From Rhodothermales bacterium (GTDB taxonomy: Bacteria > Bacteroidota > Rhodothermia > Rhodothermales > UBA10348), in assembly GCA_030833605.1 (NCBI GenBank), contig JAURGV010000014.1:1-19035 (forward strand): a DNA stretch of 19,035 nt, read 5' to 3'. The notes under the pieces are model-generated. The model was not told the origin of the DNA, made no database searches, and was given only the letters and a program-made list of their open reading frames with translations. The position numbers were made by a program, and so were the translations under genes. Positions 1 to 6,653 of this stretch are shown here, piece after piece; position 1 is the stretch's first letter, and the number at the start of each line of letters is the position of its first letter.

Positions 1-1437
1 GCCCATGCCCTAAACCCTTCTTTTGCTACCGACCCATCGCCTTCAGCAAGCGCGATTGACGAGGCTTTTGTTTCTGTCGCAGATTTGATAAATCCCAGTG
101 TGGTCCAAATCCGTTCGGAAATTGTTCAAGAACGGCAGGCTGTTGTCAATCCGTTTGAAGGTCTGTTTGATTTCCCGAATCAGTTCCAGCAGGGAACGCC
201 ATCCCAGCCCACTGAATTCAGATCGACATCGCTTGGATCGGGCGTTATTATTTCAAATACGGGTCATATTGTAACGAATTACCACGTTATCAAAGATGCC
301 CAAGATCTTGAAGTAAAAACATTTAATGGTGACTTTTACAAAGCCACGGTGGTAGGAAGTGACCCCAATACCGATCTAGCGGTACTGCAGATTTCGGAAA
401 CAAACCTCCCTGCTGTTCAGATGGCCAATCCATCCCATATCCGTGTGGGTCAATGGGTTATGGCGTTTGGCTCACCGCTTGACGAAGCACTTGGCAACAC
501 CGTGACGTCTGGAATTGTGAGTGCAGTTCGAAGAACAAGCTCCACGCTTTCGGGACTGAATATTTTTTCTTCGTTCATCCAAACGGATGCGGCCATCAAC
601 CCGGGTAATTCTGGTGGAGCGTTGGTTGACCTTTCCGGAAAATTAATCGGAATTAATTCAGCCATCTTATCCAGAAGCGGTGGTAACCAAGGAATCGGAT
701 TTGCGATTCCCGTAGATGTTGTCCAAAACATCACCACCCAACTCATTGAAAATGGCCGCGTCGAGCGAGGTTTTCTTGGGGTTAATTTTGATCGCGTTTC
801 GCCGTCTTTAGCGAAAGCGCTTGATGTCCCACGAGGTGCCGCTCAAATTACGTCCGTTTCCGACGATTCTCCGGCTCAGGATGCAGGTCTGCAAGATGGC
901 GATATTATTATTGCCGTTAATGGCCTCACTTTGAATGACTTTAATGAGCTCAGGACAACGATCGCTAATCTTTCTCCGGGAGAAACGGTTTCACTCGAAG
1001 TTGCCCATAACAACGGAAGAAAAAACATTAAGGTAGTTTTGGGTAAGCGGAGCTCATTCATTTCGGATGACCAACCTGCCGATGCAACACCAACCGCTAA
1101 GGAAAAAGATGTCCTGTCTTCGTTGGGAATGAATCTAGAGCCAATTTCGGACAATTTGGCGAAACAATACGGCTTAACGGATGCGCCCAATACTGGCCTA
1201 ATCGTGACAGCAATTGACCAAAACAGCAGTGCTTTCCGTGAAGGTGACCTGCGTTTAGGGGATATCATTTTAGAAATAAACCGCAAAAAGGTTAGCTCTA
1301 AAAAGGATTCCCAAAACATCTACGAAGATATTGAAAACGGCAAGACGTTTTTAGTGCAGGCACAAAGAGCGACCGTTAATCCCGACCGCACCACTACATT
1401 GCGTTCGTTTTTAACTGCTCTGACCAAAACGGAATAG
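1..1437 (+). CDS. HtrA/DegP-family periplasmic serine protease with two PDZ domains (5' end missing)
   Basis: This is a trypsin-fold serine endoprotease of the DegP/DegQ type, which degrades or chaperones misfolded proteins in the periplasm. The frame is open from base 1, so the signal peptide and true start lie upstream; 478 residues are visible. The catalytic triad is intact: His in TNYHVI (codon 283-285), Asp in NTDLAVL (373-375) and Ser in GNSGGAL (610-612). Two PDZ domains follow, roughly 770-1060 and 1120-1410, each with a GD-I-I-x-N ligand-groove pattern. The two-PDZ architecture matches DegP/DegQ rather than the one-PDZ DegS type. A 62-base gap separates it from the next gene on the same strand. 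The family call is firm; which paralogue it is cannot be decided from the sequence. Confidence 0.95.
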   Translation, partial: AHALNPSFATDPSPSASAIDEAFVSVADLINPSVVQIRSEIVQERQAVVNPFEGLFDFPNQFQQGTPSQPTEFRSTSLGSGVIISNTGHIVTNYHVIKDAQDLEVKTFNGDFYKATVVGSDPNTDLAVLQISETNLPAVQMANPSHIRVGQWVMAFGSPLDEALGNTVTSGIVSAVRRTSSTLSGLNIFSSFIQTDAAINPGNSGGALVDLSGKLIGINSAILSRSGGNQGIGFAIPVDVVQNITTQLIENGRVERGFLGVNFDRVSPSLAKALDVPRGAAQITSVSDDSPAQDAGLQDGDIIIAVNGLTLNDFNELRTTIANLSPGETVSLEVAHNNGRKNIKVVLGKRSSFISDDQPADATPTAKEKDVLSSLGMNLEPISDNLAKQYGLTDAPNTGLIVTAIDQNSSAFREGDLRLGDIILEINRKKVSSKKDSQNIYEDIENGKTFLVQAQRATVNPDRTTTLRSFLTALTKTE

Positions 1438-1458
1438 CTAAAATTTCTGTTGGAGTCC

Positions 1459-1499
1459 ATCCGTTTTCAGTAGTATGTTGCACCAACTGAAAAACGGAT
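1459..1499 (+). promoter_or_regulatory. Inverted repeat ending directly at the start codon of the next gene
   Basis: The arms ATCCGTTTTCAGT (1459-1471) and ACTGAAAAACGGAT (1486-1499) form a 13-bp stem with one bulged A and a 14-base loop. The ATG of the next gene begins at 1500, immediately after the right arm. No T-run follows, so it is a poor intrinsic terminator for htrA. As RNA it would occupy the ribosome-binding region of the next gene. The loop contains TGTTGCA (1476-1482), complementary to TGCAACA at 1501-1507 across the start codon. A regulatory role is inference. Confidence 0.45.
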
Positions 1500-2522
1500 A
1501 TGCAACAGCCAGATTTTCAACGTCTTGTAGACACCGCAATTGCAACGCTTGGCGGCAGCCCGACTTCGAAAGAAGTCGAGGCTGCCGCGTTGCGTTTGTT
1601 TGAAAAAGAGAAAAGAATGTCGACGTCCGAATCGCCCCCTATTCAAGGCATTCGGGCTTCTATCTCTCTAGCCTCTTGCTCAAGTCGCAGATCGACGACT
1701 CAACGAACCCGCGTCTATGATCGTGTCCGATCGATTACGGGCAAACTTGTTGAGGCCCATCTTAAAGCCAGCCTAGGCAGCCCGTGGGCCACCTCCTCTG
1801 TGGTGCGCATTGACCTTCGAGACACGCAACATTTGTGGGCCGGACATAATCCTCTTGAATATCTTTCTATTTACAGTGCGGCAGAACAAGCCATTTTAGA
1901 CGCGGGAGGCGTTCCTGGCCTTGGGCCGTTCGTTGATTTGTCCTTACCGCAAAATTTTGGATTCCTAGATGTTCTGTCCGAGATCGTCCAAAATGTCCAT
2001 TCGCTCGTCCCCCATTTTCAATTGGCCACTGAATACAATCCGCTGGATACAGATGTACTGCGTGGCCTAGGAATGGCTCTAGCTATTCACAGCCACAAGA
2101 ACCCAGGAAGCGCCGCACAACTTGCGTTATCTGTAAACGCTTCGGATAGTTTGGCTTTTAGCCGCCCATACCATGAAAGTGTTACCGCCCTTTCTACCAT
2201 GATAACTGGCCTCGACAATAGCCCGATAGGTGAGCAGTTTGGAAGGAAGGTCGCGGCGTCGTGTACAACTTGTTTTCAGTGGGCACAAAGTGAAATAGAT
2301 CTTGCCCATTCGTTTCAACCCAGTGAATTTGGGGCACTCAGAAATGGGATGGACCCCAACTGTACCATCAATCACAGCTTTTTTCCATCGTATGGACTAA
2401 AATCGAATCGCGTCTCCTTTCCGCCCGCAATCACGTTTTTCGAAATCCAAGAAACCCTTTCTAGCCGTTTGGAGGCGTTTGCCCTCGCAGGGAAAACGGC
2501 TGGTCTTTGGATTCAATGTTAA
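1500..2522 (+). CDS. Unrecognised 340-residue protein upstream of the dipeptide epimerase
   Basis: I do not recognise the family. The protein is 340 residues, looks soluble, and has no signal peptide or membrane segment. The N-terminus (1-40) looks like charged amphipathic helices. The middle has an IDLRDTQ segment and a Gly/Pro-rich GVPGLGPFVDL segment near residues 134-145. A Cys pair, CTTC, lies near residue 254, with further Cys near 289 and at the C-terminus. Composition resembles the neighbours, with no sign of transfer. The start at 1500 fits the helical N-terminus but sits against a hairpin and has no clear ribosome-binding site. An in-frame ATG at 1617, preceded by a purine-rich run, is the alternative and would give 301 residues. 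The 23-base gap to the epimerase gene suggests co-transcription and possibly a linked role. Confidence 0.7.
   Translation: MQQPDFQRLVDTAIATLGGSPTSKEVEAAALRLFEKEKRMSTSESPPIQGIRASISLASCSSRRSTTQRTRVYDRVRSITGKLVEAHLKASLGSPWATSSVVRIDLRDTQHLWAGHNPLEYLSIYSAAEQAILDAGGVPGLGPFVDLSLPQNFGFLDVLSEIVQNVHSLVPHFQLATEYNPLDTDVLRGLGMALAIHSHKNPGSAAQLALSVNASDSLAFSRPYHESVTALSTMITGLDNSPIGEQFGRKVAASCTTCFQWAQSEIDLAHSFQPSEFGALRNGMDPNCTINHSFFPSYGLKSNRVSFPPAITFFEIQETLSSRLEAFALAGKTAGLWIQC
1541..1594 (+). other. Long GAAA-tetraloop hairpin inside the start of the unrecognised gene
   Basis: GGCAGCC-CGACTTC (1554-1567) pairs with GAAGTCG-A-GGCTGCC (1572-1586), giving 14 bp with one bulged A closed by a GAAA loop (1568-1571). 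The stem extends either by two pairs directly (1552-1553 with 1587-1588) or, across a five-base internal loop, by TGCAACGC (1541-1548) with GCGTTGCG (1587-1594, last pair G-T). A T-rich stretch (GCGTTTGTTTG) follows. It lies in codons 15-32 of the gene. Possible roles are a terminator or attenuator, an RNA stability element or a protein-binding site; none is shown by sequence alone. Confidence 0.5.
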
Positions 2523-2545
2523 AGTAAAGGCCAACAACCGCACTA

Positions 2546-3568
2546 ATGATTGCAGTCACTCCTCTTTTACTCACCCTAAAACATCCCTTCCGAATTGCCC
2601 ACGGATCTAGTTTAGTCCGGAATAATGCGCTTGTTCGAATTGGACCGGGCTTTGGAGAGGCTGCCCTTCCACCCTATTACCCAACCACCTTTCAAGATGT
2701 CAAGGAGTATGTACTTGACAACGAAAACCTACTAATTGATGCGCTTCGCTCCAATCCCATCGATTTGATTGGCACGCTTAGCAAACTTCCCCCCGGTCCA
2801 AGTCCCGCGATTGCCGCCATCGACCAAGCGTTACACGATCTGTGGGGAAAACAACTTGGAAAGCCTCTTTTTTCCCTTTTCGGGATTCACCCCTCCGCTA
2901 TTCCTCCGAGTAGTTACGCGCTTCCCATTCCTGAGTCGCTGGCTGATCTGGACGATCAACTGGATTCACTGTTACACTTCCCCTTTTTGAAATTAAAAAT
3001 TGGGTCCGGAAACCCTGATTTTGACGAGGCCATCGTGCGCCGCACCAGAGAACGTTTCGATGGCACCTTATGTGCAGACGTTAATGCCGGTTGGGCCCTA
3101 GATGTAGCGCTAAAGATGATTCCCGCCATGGCAGATTTAGACCTAGCGTTTATTGAGCAGCCCATAAAGGCAGGTGAAAATGACGATTGGCATTTGCTAA
3201 AACGCATGCTGCCAAATAATCGGGTCCCATTGATCGCCGACGAAAGCGTTCAAGGCCCAAACGACATTATTGAATTGGCAGGCGCGGTAAGCGGAGTCAA
3301 TATTAAACTGGCAAAATGCGGTGGAATTCAACCAGCGATTCGCATGATCCAATTAGCACGAACGCTGGACTTATCCGTAATGCTGGGCTGTATGATTGAA
3401 TCGTCGGTTGCGTTGACTGCAGCGGCTCATTTGGGTGGCTTGGTAGACTACCTTGACCTTGATGGCCAACTCCATCTCGCTAAAGACCCGTTTTCGGGAT
3501 TATCCTTCGACGCCGGAAAAATATCCCTCCCAGCGGGGCCTGGATTAGGCGTTGTTGAGCGTACTTAG
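2546..3568 (+). CDS. Dipeptide epimerase (L-Ala-D/L-Glu epimerase type), enolase superfamily
   Basis: The enzyme inverts the alpha-carbon of the C-terminal residue of a dipeptide, classically L-Ala-D-Glu from recycled murein, via two active-site lysines and Mg2+. The 340 residues have the normal two-domain layout: a capping domain (about 1-115) and a TIM-like barrel. The catalytic KLK motif is at K149/K151. Metal ligands fit D178 (DVNAGW), E204 (FIEQP) and D232 (IADES), and the second lysine region is VNIKLAKCGG (K254/K257). The DLD motif (304-306) is the pair that grips the dipeptide amino group in this subfamily and argues against muconate cycloisomerase. The exact dipeptide cannot be predicted. 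Its stop (TAG) shares bases with the stop of the convergent gene at 3565. Confidence 0.9.
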   Translation: MIAVTPLLLTLKHPFRIAHGSSLVRNNALVRIGPGFGEAALPPYYPTTFQDVKEYVLDNENLLIDALRSNPIDLIGTLSKLPPGPSPAIAAIDQALHDLWGKQLGKPLFSLFGIHPSAIPPSSYALPIPESLADLDDQLDSLLHFPFLKLKIGSGNPDFDEAIVRRTRERFDGTLCADVNAGWALDVALKMIPAMADLDLAFIEQPIKAGENDDWHLLKRMLPNNRVPLIADESVQGPNDIIELAGAVSGVNIKLAKCGGIQPAIRMIQLARTLDLSVMLGCMIESSVALTAAAHLGGLVDYLDLDGQLHLAKDPFSGLSFDAGKISLPAGPGLGVVERT

Positions 3569-4614
3569 GCAGTAACAAGTTTTGTTTTTATGGCCGAAAG
3601 GTCAGAAATGGTTCGATGCACAGGACATTTGTCCGCAATATCCATCATCCTGCTTTTCATTTCTTCGGTTAATAAAGGTCCCTCAAGCTGGATATTCCGA
3701 GTAATGACGTGAACCCGTCCCTTGGCGCCTTCTGGCAAATTACAATCCTCGCATTCATCCACAGAAACTAAAGCGTGCGTCAACTCAACATGAATGTCTT
3801 CTAATGGCCATTCCTTACGACTAGCGTACATGCGGACGGTTATCGCGGTACAAGCGCCTAGAGAGGCCAATAGCACATCCATGGGGGTTGGTCCCAGATT
3901 CAGACCTCCCAATGCGGGTGGTTCATCTAGAACCAAAGGGTGACCACTTGCTAAAGCGCTGGTGTAATACAGATCGCGGCTAGAATGGACGGAAGCAACA
4001 TGGTGGCCTGCCTCCGGATATTTTTGTTGGATTTCCTGTTCTTCAAACAGACTTTCTGCCCAAAGACGAACCATTTTTTCCGTTTTGGCAGAGGGCAATC
4101 CGCTTCCAAAGTTCAAATCTATCTTCAGCACATCAGGAAATACACCCGTCTGCTTGGCGTAGTCCACCAGCCAATCGGTTTGGTGGGATTCTTCACCGTG
4201 AAGCGCCAAAAATCTCGTTTTTGAGTCAAAAACAAGTTCTTCCATCCAATTGCCAGCCGGCGGGTCAACCAAAATGACTCCCCGCATGGGATGGCGGGGT
4301 CCGAATGCCAAAACCTTTGGTATGCGGTTCGAATGGGCAAGCAGGATCGACGGCGGTTTGCCGTTGCTTACCAACCACTCATGGGCCGATGCAAGCTGTT
4401 GTTCAACGGAACCACCCCCATCCGGTTGAAGCGCCAAAACCGAATATCCGACCGAGGTCAATGCCCGGTTGAAAATGCGTTCGGCATCAGGTGTCGAGCC
4501 ATCAAAATCATGGCACACAATTGCCGATGAAAGAGCAATTCCATTAGCCGGCAAACACCATCGAGCGACAATCGATTGTTGCCCGCTTTTCAAAGAAACG
4601 ACCGAAGAAATCAT
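3565..4614 (-). CDS. Alpha/beta-hydrolase-like domain fused to an OsmC peroxiredoxin domain
   Basis: The 349-residue protein has an N-terminal alpha/beta-hydrolase-like half (about 1-190) and a C-terminal OsmC/Ohr half (about 205-349). OsmC proteins detoxify organic hydroperoxides in the cytoplasm with two redox cysteines; both are present, C255 in LGACTAI and C330 in DKCPVHR, as are the DEPPALGG and GPTPMDVLLASLG motifs. The two-domain arrangement is a known family. The hydrolase half is short and worn: the usual GHSLGG elbow reads AHSNRI (S95), the acid position is probably E141 or E142 in LHGEES, and I see no convincing catalytic His. It is probably a structural or binding domain now, which is inference. 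It follows the NRDE gene by 23 bases and has no visible Shine-Dalgarno sequence. Confidence 0.9.
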   Translation of the reverse strand: MISSVVSLKSGQQSIVARWCLPANGIALSSAIVCHDFDGSTPDAERIFNRALTSVGYSVLALQPDGGGSVEQQLASAHEWLVSNGKPPSILLAHSNRIPKVLAFGPRHPMRGVILVDPPAGNWMEELVFDSKTRFLALHGEESHQTDWLVDYAKQTGVFPDVLKIDLNFGSGLPSAKTEKMVRLWAESLFEEQEIQQKYPEAGHHVASVHSSRDLYYTSALASGHPLVLDEPPALGGLNLGPTPMDVLLASLGACTAITVRMYASRKEWPLEDIHVELTHALVSVDECEDCNLPEGAKGRVHVITRNIQLEGPLLTEEMKSRMMDIADKCPVHRTISDLSAIKTKLVTA

Positions 4615-4637
4615 GTTTCAATTCAATTTTAATCGGA

Positions 4638-5450
4638 TTAAAATGGTTCATTATCGGTTCTGGGTTCTATATGATATTGAACGGTAGAATCGTCGTAATT
4701 ACTAGTCATTGCCTCTAAACAAACAGCCTTTTCGACGAGTCTTAACTCATTATTGGAATACATGGTCACAAGAGACGTTGAGCGCGTACCGTAATCCGGC
4801 ATTTTTATAAGCATAGCAGAAAGTTTTCTCTCCAATTCCAACGGAACACCGGTTTGAGGCAATCTTTCATCGGGCGCTAGGGACTCGTCTTCCAATATCT
4901 GAAGCAACTTTCCCTCAACGCCAAGCGCATCACTGGAGCAATCCGAAACCAAGGCCTCTGAAAGTCGATTTTTGGCCCGTTCCACTTTAGGCCACGGCGT
5001 ATCTAACAAATGATTGCTGAGTCCATAGAGACCAGGTGCAAGTAACTGAGGAGGATTGGGGGATCTATTGGAGGCGTACCCCAAGGAAGTGCCATCGTAG
5101 ACCAGAATATTAAACCCGTTGTATGCGTCGTATTGGGCTTGAAGAGCCTCCACGTAGCTCTCAGAGGAGGCGGAACCTGAGAGAAAATCAACCACCAATT
5201 TACCCCTAGAAAGGACGTTATCCTTGACGAACCCTGGTTCACGGTAATTGGTCACGGCCGCAAAGCGTCCCGAGGTATGAATACCCATCCAAGTCCCCCC
5301 TTCTTGCAGATCTCGACCGGCCAAAAGACCAACATGGTCCTGCCAAAAATGGGCGCGTTGGGTCGGCCGATTTAAAAACTCGTCTCGATTGGCCACTACA
5401 ATTAATTTCCGCCGATCGTCGGGGTCGTATTTAAAAACAATCAAACACAT
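4638..5450 (-). CDS. NRDE/TANGO2-family protein
   Basis: A 270-residue protein of the NRDE family, homologous to eukaryotic TANGO2, which has been linked to haem trafficking and lipid or acyl-CoA metabolism; the bacterial role is not settled. The family signature is clear: N-terminal MCLIVF with Cys at position 2, ANRDEF at 20-25, RP at 28-29, GGTWMGI at 51-57 and TNYREPG at 67-73. There is no signal peptide, so it should be cytoplasmic. Length is close to the family norm. It is the first gene of a probable two-gene operon with the OsmC fusion protein and is divergent from aroB across an 87-base intergenic region. The pairing with a peroxide-detoxifying protein hints at oxidative or haem stress, which is inference. 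Confidence 0.93.
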   Translation of the reverse strand: MCLIVFKYDPDDRRKLIVVANRDEFLNRPTQRAHFWQDHVGLLAGRDLQEGGTWMGIHTSGRFAAVTNYREPGFVKDNVLSRGKLVVDFLSGSASSESYVEALQAQYDAYNGFNILVYDGTSLGYASNRSPNPPQLLAPGLYGLSNHLLDTPWPKVERAKNRLSEALVSDCSSDALGVEGKLLQILEDESLAPDERLPQTGVPLELERKLSAMLIKMPDYGTRSTSLVTMYSNNELRLVEKAVCLEAMTSNYDDSTVQYHIEPRTDNEPF

Positions 5451-5537
5451 AGTTCAGGGTGTAAAAGTCTAACGATAGAAGCCCTATCTTGGCAGAACCA
5501 AAGGTCTTAACCCCAAGAGTCACTTTTTGTTGTCCCG
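5451..5537. promoter_or_regulatory. Divergent promoter region between the NRDE gene and aroB
   Basis: These 87 bases must hold promoters for both the leftward NRDE-OsmC operon and rightward aroB. Against the Bacteroidota consensus (TTTG, about 20 bases, TAnnTTTG), the minus strand has TTTG followed 21 bases later by TATCGTTA, and the plus strand has TATCTTGG at about 5484-5491 without a clear upstream box. Matches are partial, so the exact sites are tentative. Confidence 0.35.
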
Positions 5538-6641
5538 ATGCTCCTCCAAAACAAGGATAAACCCATACCCATAGATCTCTCAGGCGATCGGTCGTATCGG
5601 TTGGTGTTTTCGCCTATTCGTGACCTTCCCAACCAGATGCGCGAAGCAGGGTTGCGGCCGGGAAAATGTTTGGTGATTACCGATACCAATGTGGCAGGGC
5701 ATTACCGGAATGTAGTAGTAGCTAGCCTTCAAGAAGATGGGTGGGATCCGTTTGTACTGGCGTTGCCGCCTGGTGAGGAAACCAAATCCCCCAAGCATCT
5801 TCAAGCCATTTACGACGCCGCTCTAAATTGGAATATTGACCGCAAAACACCGGTTCTAGCACTCGGTGGTGGGGTCATTGGAGATTTGGCGGGATATGCC
5901 GCTTCAACGCTCTTGCGGGGATTGCCGTTTGTCCAAGTCCCAACCTCACTCATCGCCCAAGTCGATTCCTCCATTGGTGGGAAAACAGGAATCAATCATA
6001 GCGAAGGAAAAAACCTAATTGGGTCTTTTTATCAGCCCAAGTTGGTGCTGATTGACACCAAGCTCCTCTACACGTTGCCTCGAAGAGAATGGACCAGTGG
6101 TCTAGCCGAAGCAATTAAGCACGCATTAATAGCGGATGAGACGTTTTTTGCATGGCTTGAAGCAGAAATGATCGCCATTCTAGCGCGAGACCCTCGTGTG
6201 GTGCAGGATTTGGTGTATCGCGCGGCCGCGATAAAAGCCCAAGTTGTTTCAAACGATGAGTTCGAGCAAAAAAGTCGAGCGCTACTTAATTTTGGACATA
6301 CTTTTGGGCACGCACTGGAAAAAGCACTGGGTTATGGGGTTTTGACTCACGGAGAAGCCGTCGCAGTGGGAATGAAAGCCGCGATATTTATGTCGCGGAG
6401 ATTCAATCGCAAATTGGACCAAAGTCGAGCCCTCGCCCTGGTTCATGCCATTCCAACCCCCGAAATCCCATCCATGCTAGGCGTTGTAGATGTAAGAAGA
6501 GCCATGTCATCGGACAAGAAAAAGGTTCTTGAACGCTTAAATTTCGTGCTTTTGAAACGGATAGGAGATGCGTACGTTACCGACGATGTGACGCTTTCAG
6601 ATGTCGACAATGCGATAGCTTTTTCCTTAGGACGGCCATAA
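5538..6641 (+). CDS. aroB: 3-dehydroquinate synthase
   Basis: The enzyme converts DAHP to 3-dehydroquinate, the second step of the shikimate pathway to aromatic amino acids and chorismate, in the cytoplasm using NAD+ and a divalent metal. At 367 residues it is full length. The NAD-binding glycine motif ALGGGVIGDLAGY is at 108-120, followed by QVPTSLIAQVDSSIGGKTG (133-151). The three metal ligands are present in their usual context: E191 (GLAEAIKH), H254 (FGHTFGH) and H271 (THGEAV). The ATG at 5538 is well placed before the conserved domain, though no strong ribosome-binding site is seen. The tamB-like gene begins 12 bases after its stop in the same reading frame. Confidence 0.97.
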   Translation: MLLQNKDKPIPIDLSGDRSYRLVFSPIRDLPNQMREAGLRPGKCLVITDTNVAGHYRNVVVASLQEDGWDPFVLALPPGEETKSPKHLQAIYDAALNWNIDRKTPVLALGGGVIGDLAGYAASTLLRGLPFVQVPTSLIAQVDSSIGGKTGINHSEGKNLIGSFYQPKLVLIDTKLLYTLPRREWTSGLAEAIKHALIADETFFAWLEAEMIAILARDPRVVQDLVYRAAAIKAQVVSNDEFEQKSRALLNFGHTFGHALEKALGYGVLTHGEAVAVGMKAAIFMSRRFNRKLDQSRALALVHAIPTPEIPSMLGVVDVRRAMSSDKKKVLERLNFVLLKRIGDAYVTDDVTLSDVDNAIAFSLGRP

Positions 6642-6653
6642 GGCAACCCCTCT

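Noticed and set aside
85..1437. HtrA start at TTG 85
   Set aside because: The frame is open from base 1 and the sequence before 85 (AIDEAFVSVADL) fits the mature protein N-terminus; the signal peptide must be upstream.
4278..4300. CCCCGC...GCGGGG hairpin
   Set aside because: Six-pair stem with an eight-base loop inside the OsmC fusion coding region; no T-tail and within chance expectation.
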